A DNA stretch of 64,000 nt, taken from the NCBI GenBank assembly GCA_964467985.1, contig CAYXTP010000001.1, positions 329,683-393,682 on the forward strand. The letters are read 5' to 3'. Numbering within the stretch: the first letter of the stretch is position 1; each line of letters opens with the position of its first letter. The position numbers and the translations under genes were made by a program. The notes under the pieces were generated by a model, which worked only from the letters and a program-made list of their open reading frames with translations, did not search any database and was not told the origin of the DNA. The DNA comes from GCA-2720975 sp964467985. Lineage in GTDB: Bacteria; Planctomycetota; UBA1135; GCA-002686595. Below, in pieces: positions 37,525-45,970 of this stretch.

Positions 37525-37672
37525 GATGCAGGGGCAGTGGTTGTGGGGGGTACTGAGGGGAATACCCGGCTTCACGGACTAGGTAACTCTGCCGAGCTAG
37601 TGACGATCAACTAGGGGCGTGCTTCCCCAAGTTGGATCGAAAGAGTCTCTCGCGCTGAAGCTCGGCGCTGCC

Positions 37673-38758
37673 TCAAGCAAAACTTGCGAGAAGCGTGCCG
37701 TGGTCTAGGGGCGCAAACTGCCTTCCGGCCACCCACAGGGGAACCGTACTCGCCAGGTTGAAGTAGATTCCCCGCGCCGTTCCCAATGTGATCTCCGCGT
37801 CCTGTTGCCAGTCGTGGCGATCAGCGATTGCGACCAGCTCGGCCCCGTGGCTTTCGGCGCGCGAGGCCCAGCGCTGGAGGTGCGGGGTTGCTGCCATGTG
37901 ATCGCTTTTGGCACCGTTACAATTGCCGTGTGCAAGTACGAGGTTTGTGATGCCATCATCCGGGTGGCGAGCCCAGGGAATGAAATGGTCGACTTCTACA
38001 TTCTCCTTCAGCTCACGCAGGCAGTAGAAGCAGCTGTTGCCCTGCAATTCTCGAAGGTCCCTCACGAGCGGTCGTGGCGCCCTACGGGCCGCGCCGAACA
38101 AGAAACTATCTAGTTCGGACTCTGGCAGGTCGTTGATCCGCGCCACCATCACCGACCACTCCCGGTGCAGCACCGGTCTCAGCAGCCCTGCTAGGCGCAC
38201 TAGATGCCCTGCGGCATCGCCGACGAAGTGAATGCGGTTGTCAAACGTCGATGCATCGTTGAACTGGCCGCGGGTCACAGCAGTGGTCCACTGGATCTCG
38301 TAGATGAACCGATTTTCTGCCGGGCCCAGTACCTGAAGACGAGGGAGTGGCATCTCCACGAGGATCCACTCCACCTTGGTCAAGAGCGCCTCGTACTCGG
38401 GCCTGCACCTGCTGCTCAAGCGAGCCAAACTGACAGACGGCTCGTCGAGCCCGGCGCGAAACTCCTTAATGCGGGAGAGCAGCGCAGCCTGTGCCCCCTT
38501 GTTCTGCCTGAGCACCCCTTTCTTCTGGAAGGGTCTAGCCTGCGGCCAATAGGCCGCGAGTACTTTGGCTGCAATTTGCCTCGTCGTGACCGACGTGGGT
38601 GGTTCTCCCTGACGGCCAGCATGCTCGATGCAGAGGTCAATGAGCCCCATCAGCACGGCGTACTTGTAGGTGGCCGTGAAGCTCCCGCGGTCCAGAATTG
38701 TCAGGATGCGCTCAGCGAACTCGATTCCGCTGTCCCGATTCTTCAACGCTGACTCCAA
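37673..38758 (-). CDS. HNH endonuclease domain protein
   Basis: 361 residues. A helical N-terminal part (FTATYKYAVLMGLIDLCIEH) and a middle of unknown fold precede a C-terminal HNH nuclease domain: C243-x2-C246 (zinc), VDHFIPW with H258, NLVLAHGNCNGAKSD with N272 and C280. The start is a TTG, either 38758 or 38746 (overlapping the previous stop as TTGA). HNH proteins of this size often act in restriction or anti-phage defence, but I do not recognise the family. Codon use is less GC-biased at third positions than in the neighbouring radical SAM genes, which suggests transfer. Confidence 0.82.
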   Translation of the reverse strand: MESALKNRDSGIEFAERILTILDRGSFTATYKYAVLMGLIDLCIEHAGRQGEPPTSVTTRQIAAKVLAAYWPQARPFQKKGVLRQNKGAQAALLSRIKEFRAGLDEPSVSLARLSSRCRPEYEALLTKVEWILVEMPLPRLQVLGPAENRFIYEIQWTTAVTRGQFNDASTFDNRIHFVGDAAGHLVRLAGLLRPVLHREWSVMVARINDLPESELDSFLFGAARRAPRPLVRDLRELQGNSCFYCLRELKENVEVDHFIPWARHPDDGITNLVLAHGNCNGAKSDHMAATPHLQRWASRAESHGAELVAIADRHDWQQDAEITLGTARGIYFNLASTVPLWVAGRQFAPLDHGTLLASFA

Positions 38759-39132
38759 TAGGCGGTCCCATCAGGCAATACCCCTCGGATGCCGCCACGG
38801 GGATTCGGGACAGCTCCGGCGTATCGAGATGTCAGGTGCATATTCAGGCGTGGAATGGTCTGGCTCGCTGGCTTTCCCAGGTTCACGCCCCGGTTCCACC
38901 CACCCACTTCGGAGTCCTGGCGTAGACGCTCCAGGACCGGATCCGTCAAGTCGATGATGTCCACCCGGTCTTCCGGCGTCGTAGCAAACCAAGTTGTCAC
39001 ACGCCAACTGGGGATGATGGGCGTGCGTCCTTGCGAGACCGAGAAGCGGTCTAGGAACGCCAACGCAATCCTCGCCCCCTTGATCGCGCACTCACACCGA
39101 AGCGCAAAGAGGGGGCAGGCCTGAGCATTCAT
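38743..39132 (-). CDS. unknown protein coupled to the HNH gene
   Basis: 129-residue soluble protein with no motif I recognise. It has two N-terminal Cys pairs (ACPLFALRCEC), an aromatic segment RVTTWFATT and a basic C-terminal half. Its stop overlaps the HNH start, indicating coupled translation, and its ATG lies 11 nt after the stop of the 52-residue peptide gene. Moderate third-position GC, like the HNH gene. It could be an accessory or antidote subunit of the nuclease or part of the upstream peptide pathway. Confidence 0.65.
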   Translation of the reverse strand: MNAQACPLFALRCECAIKGARIALAFLDRFSVSQGRTPIIPSWRVTTWFATTPEDRVDIIDLTDPVLERLRQDSEVGGWNRGVNLGKPASQTIPRLNMHLTSRYAGAVPNPRGGIRGVLPDGTAYWSQR

Positions 39133-39143
39133 GATGCCAGTGT

Positions 39144-39302
39144 CTACTTATCAAACACGTTCGTCTCTGAGGGGTTGATGCGGTCTTCGACGGTTTCGAT
39201 GGTGAGGTCGAGGGACTCTACGTCGAGGGCCTTTTCGTTGGCTTCTGAGGGGCCGTCGGCCTGGGGTGTTTCTTGTTCTTCGGTCTCGCGTTTTTCGTCC
39301 AT
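39144..39302 (-). CDS. 52-residue acidic peptide, candidate RiPP precursor
   Basis: A small gene that standard length cut-offs miss. ATG at 39302, TAG at 39144-39146. GGAG lies about 9 nt before the ATG and begins within the stop codon of the preceding radical SAM gene (TAGGAG), so initiation is coupled to it. The first 30 residues are Glu-rich with few hydrophobics, followed by SLDLTIETVEDRINPSETNV and the end FDK. An acidic, helix-prone leader with a short distinct C-terminal core, directly next to two B12-type radical SAM proteins with PqqD-like regions, is the layout of a radical SAM-modified peptide. Not recognised as a named family. That it is translated and modified is inference. Confidence 0.75.
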   Translation of the reverse strand: MDEKRETEEQETPQADGPSEANEKALDVESLDLTIETVEDRINPSETNVFDK

Positions 39303-39314
39303 GGGGTCGGGCTC

Positions 39315-41615
39315 CTAGAGGGGGGCGGGTTGGGGTTCTGGGGTGGAGGGTGTGGAGGTTACGGGTGCGGCGGCCGTGTTGGCGATCAAACCTTGGCGCT
39401 GCAATTGACTGATGAATCCGGTGATGCGTTCGATGGCTTCGGGTGCGGTGGGGGGGAGGGCCTCGAGGAACTCGGCCACGCCACCGGCTCGGTCGATCGC
39501 TTGCAACAGGCGCTGGCCATCGGGGCTGAGTTCGACGAACTCGTGGCCGATCTTGTCGTAGAGGAGAACGCGGTTTTTGGGAGGCAGGGGTGGCAGCTGC
39601 TCCTCGGCCACGGTCTGGGCATCCGCTACGAAGCGGCCGGTCAGGAAGTCGGGGCGCGCGGCGCGCGCCAGGGGGTCGGCCAGGGTGTTGGCGGCGGCCA
39701 CGTGACTGAAGGGCAAGGTCACGCTGCTGCGGGCGGGATTGGCTTGCAGGTGGCCATGGGGCCCCGGGGTGTTGTGGGAGTCCGTGCGGGCCTTGCATTG
39801 GGCCACGAATTCGTCGGGGGTCGTGCCGCGGGCCAAGTGCAGGAAGTAGTGGGACTTCTGCATGAAGTAGTAGATGTTGTCGCCGGAGAAGATGGGCAGG
39901 TCGCTGCGCAGGGCGTTCATCATCTCGTCGAACATTTCGGCGGCCTGTTGCTGGGTCATGCCCTGCTCGGACAGGTAGTCGTGGTAGAGCTGCAGATCGC
40001 CGTCACCGCTGAGGATTTCGATGCCGAAAGGCTCGGGGTTGCGGTAGATCTCGGCCACTTCATCGATGTGAAAGGTCTGCAGGCTGACCTCGCGCACGAT
40101 GTCCTTGTGCTCGCGGATGAAGTTGACCGTGGCGCGAGCCTCTTCGACAGTCTCGCTCGGAAACCCAACCATGGCGTAGAGGGTGACGCTGATGCCGGCG
40201 TCGCTGCAGTTGCGGGCGACATCGGCCACACTGCGCGGGCTCTGGGCCTTGCGCATGAGCTTTAGCAGGCGTGGGGTTGCAGACTCGAAACCGAAGAGCA
40301 ACTTGCGGCAGCCTGCCTCAAACAGGCGAGCGGCACCCTCACGCGTGTAGGCCTTGGCCTCGATGCGGGCGTCACACCACCACTTCATGCGATCCTCGAC
40401 GGGTACCCCTGGTTGGGCCTCGATCAAGGCTTCAGGCAGGTCGCGAATCATGCCCGGCGGCATGCAGTCGGTGATGAAGCTGAAGTGTTGCACCCCATGA
40501 CGGTCGCGCAGGTCGGTGATGTGACCGGCGATGGTCTCGGCGGCACGCGTGCGGTACCCGGGGCCGATGACCGTGGGCAGGGTGCAGAAGGTGCACTCGC
40601 CGTAATAACAACCGCGGTTGATGTCGTAGGGCAGGACGACCTGCGGGGAGAAGTAGAGGTCGAGGGGCAGGCCGTCGAAGTCCGGGGGCGGGGCCTCGCC
40701 CAAGGCCACCGGGTGGGCGGGGGCGTTGGCTACGGTTTCGGTCGCGTCGTTCGCACGGCGGAACCAGGTCAGGGACCCGATCTCGGAGAGGTCGACAGGT
40801 TGCGATGCGTCGCTGGCACTCAAGGCTTCGGCTAACTGGCCCATGGGCGCTTCGCCCTCGTGGAAGATCATCGAATCCAAGCACGCTTCCACCCCGGGGG
40901 CAGACATGAGCTTCTCGCCGATGTAGGCCAAGAATCCACCTCCTGCCGTCACGTGACAATCGGGCAAGGCCTCTTTCACCAAACGCCCCAAGGTCAGGGC
41001 CGGGATCAGTTGGCTACCGTACACGACCGACAACCCGAAGAGCCGCGGTTTGCGCTCGATCAACCCGGGCAAGACCCGTTCCCGGTAGAACTCGATGAAG
41101 GGGTTTTGATCTTCGTCGAGGGTGGCGGCGAGCACCTCTTCGCTGCGGTCGTTGGCGTACCCCATGGTGAAGTTGTGGGGGGTCAACTCGCTGGGGAAGT
41201 GGGCTGCCGAGACAAGTCTCAGCCCGTGGTAGAGGGTTCGCACGGCCGGCACGTAGCGTTCCACGTCATAGAAATCCTCTCCCCGCAGAACGGCCTTGGC
41301 GTCGTGGATGTCGGCGATCACGGCGTCGGCGCTCACGGCGCTCTCGGCGGCGCTGCGGAAGGCGCGCAGCTCTGCGAAGGGCAGACTGTTGCGGCCTCGG
41401 TAGGCCTCGAGAGGCAGTCTTTCCTGCACGCGTCGCTGAGCGCGGCGCAGGTACTCCGGTGAGAGGAAGTAGTCGTAGGCCTCGATGGACAGGTCGCGTT
41501 GTTCCACGTCTTCAAAGCCCTTATCCCGTAGCCAGGCCTTCAAGCAGGGAAGGGCCAGGTAGGGCTGGGTGAAGTGGCCTTGGGGCACGAAGGCCAGGCT
41601 GATGGGGAAGTTCAT
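39315..41615 (-). CDS. B12-type radical SAM protein with C-terminal PqqD-like domain
   Basis: The ATG at 41615 (MNFPISLAFVPQGHF) gives 766 residues; the frame is open to 41765. Residues about 190-260 resemble a cobalamin-binding domain (FGLSVVYGSQLIPALTLGRL, TAGGGFLAYIGE). The radical SAM core from about 325 has the cluster motif GCYYGECTFC, which is C336-x4-C341-x2-C344 rather than the canonical C-x3-C-x2-C. Residues about 681-745 (VLLYDKIGHEFVELSPDGQR and on) look like a PqqD-type winged helix, a domain that binds precursor peptides in RiPP enzymes. The peptide gene follows after 12 nt. Likely a peptide-modifying methyltransferase or other maturase. Confidence 0.87.
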   Translation of the reverse strand: MNFPISLAFVPQGHFTQPYLALPCLKAWLRDKGFEDVEQRDLSIEAYDYFLSPEYLRRAQRRVQERLPLEAYRGRNSLPFAELRAFRSAAESAVSADAVIADIHDAKAVLRGEDFYDVERYVPAVRTLYHGLRLVSAAHFPSELTPHNFTMGYANDRSEEVLAATLDEDQNPFIEFYRERVLPGLIERKPRLFGLSVVYGSQLIPALTLGRLVKEALPDCHVTAGGGFLAYIGEKLMSAPGVEACLDSMIFHEGEAPMGQLAEALSASDASQPVDLSEIGSLTWFRRANDATETVANAPAHPVALGEAPPPDFDGLPLDLYFSPQVVLPYDINRGCYYGECTFCTLPTVIGPGYRTRAAETIAGHITDLRDRHGVQHFSFITDCMPPGMIRDLPEALIEAQPGVPVEDRMKWWCDARIEAKAYTREGAARLFEAGCRKLLFGFESATPRLLKLMRKAQSPRSVADVARNCSDAGISVTLYAMVGFPSETVEEARATVNFIREHKDIVREVSLQTFHIDEVAEIYRNPEPFGIEILSGDGDLQLYHDYLSEQGMTQQQAAEMFDEMMNALRSDLPIFSGDNIYYFMQKSHYFLHLARGTTPDEFVAQCKARTDSHNTPGPHGHLQANPARSSVTLPFSHVAAANTLADPLARAARPDFLTGRFVADAQTVAEEQLPPLPPKNRVLLYDKIGHEFVELSPDGQRLLQAIDRAGGVAEFLEALPPTAPEAIERITGFISQLQRQGLIANTAAAPVTSTPSTPEPQPAPL

Positions 41616-41622
41616 GGGCGTT

Positions 41623-43476
41623 CTAGGGGAGGGTGGGCGAGGCCAGAGCCAGGAGACCAGCGTCGGCCAGGTGTTCTGCGGCCGGGACCAGGTCCGGCTG
41701 CGCTTCAAACAGTGAGTCGAGGCAAGCAGTGCCGTTGAACTCCTGGAGCAGCCGCGCCACGTCATGGCTCACGCGAGTCGTGCGAGTTGCGGGCAAGGGT
41801 CCGTCGATGGGCGTGATGGCGAAGTGGTGAGGGCCGTCATCCCCGGGTAGGGGCGTTCCATGGGTCAGCGCGCCGGTCAATCGACTCAGATCGTGTCGAG
41901 TGTGCAGGACTTGGCGCGAACGCGTGACCAGGGCCTGTTCCCAGGCCAGCGTTTCATCCACAAGCGTGTTGCGAGCCAGGCGTGCCAGCGTCTCAAAGCT
42001 GCGGCCGTCTGCGTTCCATGTGTGCCACAGTTCGAGCGTGCTTGCGCCGCGCATGCGCCTCAGCAGTGAGAAGGTGCGCGGATATCGGTGCAAGACTTCC
42101 GGTAGCTCCTGCGCAATCCGCGAGAGGTGTCGCAGCCGCGGCTCGGACAGGGGCAGGAGGTGCCAGGTGGAGAAGATGTCCGGAAAGGAATGGATGAGTT
42201 CGCGCTCGGGCACGGAGTCTCCGGCACCCCAGGCCATGTCCGGGGGAATTCCGTCCAAGGCGCGGGCCTCTGGGTCGTAGGTTTCACCCAGGGCACAGCT
42301 GGGTTGAGGGTTGGCCAGGTGCAGTGACAGGTTCACGCCGGTGCGTAGGGATGCGTCGGCGCACAGGTCCAGCGTTGCGGCGAGTTGCGCGTCCTCCTCC
42401 CCGGGCAAGCCCAAGATGAATGAGAGGATGGGAGTGATTCCGGCCCGCGCACAGTCCTCCACAAGTGAGAGCACGTCGAGATCAGCTGCCATGTTCTTGG
42501 CGTTTCCCGCGCGCACTTCCGGGTCCGCGGACTCGACTCCCAGAAGCACCCGATAGCATCCGGCCGCGCCCATGGCCTGCAGCAGCTCGTGATCCATGTG
42601 ATCCGATCTCGCGCGACACTCCCAGGGCACCGGTGCACCGAGTTCCTGTAGGCGCTGGCAAAAAGCGAGCGCGTGATCGCGATCGGCGCCGAACAGATCG
42701 TGGCAAAGGTAGGCGTTCTTGCCAGCTGGCATTGAATCCAATGCCAGGACTTCTTGTACCAACCTGTCAACTGGCAGCGTGCGTGATCGTCGTCCCCAAT
42801 AACGCCCGATAGAGCAGAAGCTGCAGTCGTAGGAACACCCGCGGCCCGAGTCGATCGGCACGAGGCCCTCCGCCTCTCCCGTAACCGCCTTGTAGCGGGC
42901 GAGGTCGGGCAGCAACTCCCACGCATAGGGCGCGACCGAGTCCATGTCCAAGAGCGGTCGGCGGTCGGACTCACGCACGACCGCGCCTCCGGGGTGACGC
43001 CACGTGACGCCTTGAACCCCCTGCAGGTCCTGGCCTTGGCACAGCCGCTTCAAGGCTTCGTCCAGGGTCACCTCCCCCTCCCCGCGCACGATGAAGTCCA
43101 CCCAGCCAAAGCGCTTCAACAGGCGCTCATCCACCTCACCAACCCCAGGCCCACCCAGATGAATGTTCATTGCGGGCGACCGCTCACGCAGGGTGCGCGC
43201 GATGACCAGGGCGGCGGGTAGGGTCGCGCCCATGGTGGAAAAGCCCACGGCATCGGGCTCCTCAGCCAGGATGCGATCGGCTGCAGTCGCGAGACTGACT
43301 TCGTCCAGCACCCTATCGGATCCCAGATGACCGGCGGCCAGCTCATGGGCCAGGTCCATCAAGCGCACGTCCCAACCGGCGGCTTCGAGGGCTCCTCCCA
43401 GTCGCAGCACACCCGGCGGTGGCATGGAGTAGCCAAAGGTGTCGGCGTGGGGGGAGGAGGCGATCAGGATGCGCAC
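41623..43476 (-). CDS. B12-type radical SAM protein with C-terminal winged-helix-like region
   Basis: A GTG at 43476 (VRILIASSPHADTFGYSMPP) is the likely start, giving 617 residues; the frame is open to 43563. A cobalamin-binding-type domain (about 1-140: VGFSTMGATLPAAL, HLGGPGVGEVDERLL) precedes a radical SAM core with canonical GRGCSYDCSFCSIG (C214-x3-C218-x2-C221) and ESADPEVRAGNAKN. The last 50 residues (VSHDVARLLQEFNGTACLDS, then a final GLLALAS) look like the PqqD-like tail of other peptide-modifying radical SAM proteins. It ends 7 nt before the second radical SAM gene. Substrate unknown; the neighbouring 52-residue peptide is the obvious candidate. Confidence 0.86.
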   Translation of the reverse strand: MRILIASSPHADTFGYSMPPPGVLRLGGALEAAGWDVRLMDLAHELAAGHLGSDRVLDEVSLATAADRILAEEPDAVGFSTMGATLPAALVIARTLRERSPAMNIHLGGPGVGEVDERLLKRFGWVDFIVRGEGEVTLDEALKRLCQGQDLQGVQGVTWRHPGGAVVRESDRRPLLDMDSVAPYAWELLPDLARYKAVTGEAEGLVPIDSGRGCSYDCSFCSIGRYWGRRSRTLPVDRLVQEVLALDSMPAGKNAYLCHDLFGADRDHALAFCQRLQELGAPVPWECRARSDHMDHELLQAMGAAGCYRVLLGVESADPEVRAGNAKNMAADLDVLSLVEDCARAGITPILSFILGLPGEEDAQLAATLDLCADASLRTGVNLSLHLANPQPSCALGETYDPEARALDGIPPDMAWGAGDSVPERELIHSFPDIFSTWHLLPLSEPRLRHLSRIAQELPEVLHRYPRTFSLLRRMRGASTLELWHTWNADGRSFETLARLARNTLVDETLAWEQALVTRSRQVLHTRHDLSRLTGALTHGTPLPGDDGPHHFAITPIDGPLPATRTTRVSHDVARLLQEFNGTACLDSLFEAQPDLVPAAEHLADAGLLALASPTLP

Positions 43477-43678
43477 GGTGGAGCTATCACGCCAAAGCGG
43501 CCGGCGCGGATCCAGGGGTACGCAGTCAGGCGGGCCCTGTTGGATTGCTCTCGCCTGGGGCACAGTGGCCTGCTCACGGCCGCGTTCATGGATGCTTACG
43601 TGGTTTTGTTGGGACTCTGCCCGCTCCCGTGAACCTTCCCGGCCCAGAGGAGTTATCCTGTCTCACACTGCCCCGTCC

Positions 43679-44407
43679 ATGATTCCCGTCCCGCGCCCCC
43701 TCCCCAGTCTGCTCGCCTCCTCCGGCCTGCACGTCGGCCTCTTTGCGGCCCTCGTGGCCTGGGGCGTCATGCCCATGGTCATGCGCGGGGAGCCTCGGCC
43801 GGTGCAGCTGCATGAAGTGGCTGTCGTGGCGGCGCCCCAACTCGAGGTGGCGGTCCCGCCGCCCGACGAGCAGGACCTGCCCTTGGAAGTGGAGGCCCCG
43901 GAGGAGATGCCGGTGGTTCGAGAGCTCGATCACGAGCCTGAACCCATCAAGGACCCGGAATTCGCGCCCGTTGACTTGGACGCCTCCCCCCTGGACGGAT
44001 TGCTCGTGATCTTGCCCGGCGTTCCAGCACAAGAGCCTCAGAGCGAGCAGCCCGAAGAAACGGCCCAGGACTCGACCCAGCCCGACCCCCCGCCGATCCC
44101 CGAGGCGGTGAAACCCACGGGGGCGGATGTTCCCGATCAGCCGCCCTTGCCCTTGGCAGCTCACTGCCAGAGTCCGATTTACCCTTCCCGCGCCGTCCAA
44201 CGCGGTTGGGTAGGGACTGTTGTCGCGCGTCTAAACGTGAGCACCACAGGCGAGGTGCTCTCGGTCGTGCTGGAGGAATCCAGCGGCCACGACCTACTCG
44301 ATAAGGTGGCCTTGGCCAGCTTGGCCACGTGGCGCTTTCAGCCTGGCGTGCGCTCGGGTGTGGTCGAGGAGATGGAAGTGATCAAGCGCATCGAGTTCCG
44401 ACTCTAA
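43679..44407 (+). CDS. tonB: energy transducer TonB
   Basis: Links the proton motive force to outer-membrane receptors. 242 residues: one N-terminal membrane helix (SSGLHVGLFAALVAWGVMPM), a Pro/Glu-rich periplasmic spacer, and a C-terminal TonB domain with SPIYPSRAVQRGWVGTVVAR, STTGEVLSV and LATWRFQPG. No exbB or exbD is in the window. The 202-nt divergent gap to the radical SAM gene holds no gene I can support. It converges on the rfaE2-type gene with a 7-nt gap. Confidence 0.9.
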   Translation: MIPVPRPLPSLLASSGLHVGLFAALVAWGVMPMVMRGEPRPVQLHEVAVVAAPQLEVAVPPPDEQDLPLEVEAPEEMPVVRELDHEPEPIKDPEFAPVDLDASPLDGLLVILPGVPAQEPQSEQPEETAQDSTQPDPPPIPEAVKPTGADVPDQPPLPLAAHCQSPIYPSRAVQRGWVGTVVARLNVSTTGEVLSVVLEESSGHDLLDKVALASLATWRFQPGVRSGVVEEMEVIKRIEFRL

Positions 44408-44414
44408 AGCGCGC

Positions 44415-44921
44415 CTAAGCTCGAGGGGGGCCGTCCGGTTGCTGTTTCGAGCGCTGGGCGCTGAGATCAACGAGTTCGGTACTCGAGTGTTGTTTCTCGT
44501 CTCCACAAATAGCGATCCGTCCACCGTAGGCGGTCACGATGTCTCGCTCAGGCACAGTGTCTTCTGTCCAGTCCGTTCCCTTCACGTGCACGTCGGGTCG
44601 CAGGGCATCGAGCAGGTCGTTGGCCAGGGCCTCGGGGAAGCTCGTCACGTAGTCGACCCCCTCGATGGCGGCTAGCATTTCCAAGCGCTCTTCAAGGGGC
44701 ACGATGGGACGGCCTTCGCCCTTGCTCTGGCGCACGCTCTGATCGGTATTGAGTGCCACCACAAGGATTTGTGCTTGCGTACTGGCGGCGCGCAACAGCC
44801 GAACGTGACCCACGTGCAGCAAATCGAAGCACCCGTTCGTCAGAGCGACCGTGCGGCCTGCCCGTAGCGGCTCCAGCCTCTCCTTCAACTCGCGGTAGTC
44901 GGGGACGATCGTGGCGGTCAT
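44415..44921 (-). CDS. rfaE2: RfaE2-type nucleotidyltransferase
   Basis: Cytidylyltransferase-fold protein of 168 residues equivalent to the second half of HldE. Motifs: TNGCFDLLHVGHVRLL with the HxGH site, NTDQSVRQSKGEGRPIVP, VKGTDW and the C-terminal HSSTELV. The family activates heptose-1-phosphate to ADP-heptose for LPS core; related proteins activate other sugars. Its start overlaps the glycosyltransferase gene by 4 nt. The kinase half (HldE-N/RfaE1) is not in the window. Confidence 0.9.
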   Translation of the reverse strand: MTATIVPDYRELKERLEPLRAGRTVALTNGCFDLLHVGHVRLLRAASTQAQILVVALNTDQSVRQSKGEGRPIVPLEERLEMLAAIEGVDYVTSFPEALANDLLDALRPDVHVKGTDWTEDTVPERDIVTAYGGRIAICGDEKQHSSTELVDLSAQRSKQQPDGPPRA

Positions 44922-45970
44922 GGGGAGACACCCTCGCTCGTGAGGTAAGCGTCGGCCGCTGCGATGATGCGTTCGGGGAGCAGCTCTCGCATGCAGCGGT
45001 GATCGATCGGGCAGGTCTTGAGCCCACAGGGCGCGCAGTCCACGTCCTCACTGAGCAGGGTCTGGTTCTCGAGGTAGTGATTCGTGTAGCGCCGATCGGT
45101 GGGTCCGAAAGGCACGACGATGGGGATGCCCATGGTGACGGCCATTTGGCGCGGACCGGTGTCGTTGGAAATGACGACGCGCGAGCGTTCGACCAGGGCC
45201 GCGACCTCGGCCAGGTTCAGGACCGGGTCAATGAGCACGGCACAGGGTTCCTGCATGTGTTCACCTACCTGGGTTCCAATGCCCTCCTCTCCGGGACCCG
45301 GGGCCAAGACCGTGCGTAATCCGTGTTGCCTTCCCAACTCATCGGCGGCTTGCGCGAAGTACTCGGCGGGCCACATCTTGCTGGCGCCAAAGCTGGCGCC
45401 GGTGATACACAGCAGGATCGGTTGGTCGGGGAAAATGCCATGATCGGAGAGACGCTGCGCCAGTCCGGAACGCCCCTCGTCTGTTACCCGCACGGTCATC
45501 TCCGTGCCCTGGTCTTCACAACCCAAGTGCCGGGTGAGCCGCAGGTAGCGCTCGATCATGGAGATCGGAACGCGTTTGCCGTCTTCCTTGTGGGGCGGCA
45601 AGGCTTCGGTCATCAGCACGCGCCGGGCGAGGTCACGGGCATAACCAAAACGGCGAGGAATACGTGCGAGAAAGGGCCCCATGGCCGCGCTCTGGGAGTC
45701 GGGTAGCAGCAAAGACAGGTCAAAGTTGCCCGCGCGTAGGCTGCGCACTCGTTTCATCAGTGGGCCGAATCCACGTTCGGGATAGGGGTAATCGAGAAAC
45801 TCGTCCACCGTCTCCAACGGATCCATGAGATGGCGCATGTACGAGCGACCCTCCACGGTGATCTTCGCCCGAGGGAAGCCGTGGCGCAGGGCGCGCAGGG
45901 CCGGCGTGGCCATCACGAGATCGCCCACCCAGTTCGGCAACCGCACGTGGATGTTGCTCGGCGCGTTCAC
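44918..45970 (-). CDS. glycosyltransferase family 9 (heptosyltransferase-like)
   Basis: 350 residues from a GTG at 45970 that overlaps the radical SAM stop as GTGA. Typical motifs: HVRLPNWVGDLVMATPALRA at the start, ITGASFGASKMWPAEYFA, SRVVISNDTGPRQMAVTMG and VPFGPTDRRYTNHYL. A cysteine-containing end (CAPCGLKTCPIDHRCM) matches heptosyltransferase II-like proteins. Likely adds heptose or a similar sugar to the LPS core at the inner membrane. Between a radical SAM gene and rfaE2. Confidence 0.9.
   Translation of the reverse strand: MNAPSNIHVRLPNWVGDLVMATPALRALRHGFPRAKITVEGRSYMRHLMDPLETVDEFLDYPYPERGFGPLMKRVRSLRAGNFDLSLLLPDSQSAAMGPFLARIPRRFGYARDLARRVLMTEALPPHKEDGKRVPISMIERYLRLTRHLGCEDQGTEMTVRVTDEGRSGLAQRLSDHGIFPDQPILLCITGASFGASKMWPAEYFAQAADELGRQHGLRTVLAPGPGEEGIGTQVGEHMQEPCAVLIDPVLNLAEVAALVERSRVVISNDTGPRQMAVTMGIPIVVPFGPTDRRYTNHYLENQTLLSEDVDCAPCGLKTCPIDHRCMRELLPERIIAAADAYLTSEGVSP

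Noticed and set aside
43588..43632. 14-codon frame upstream of tonB considered as a second peptide gene
   Set aside because: No ribosome binding site, on the opposite strand to the radical SAM genes, and no leader-like character.
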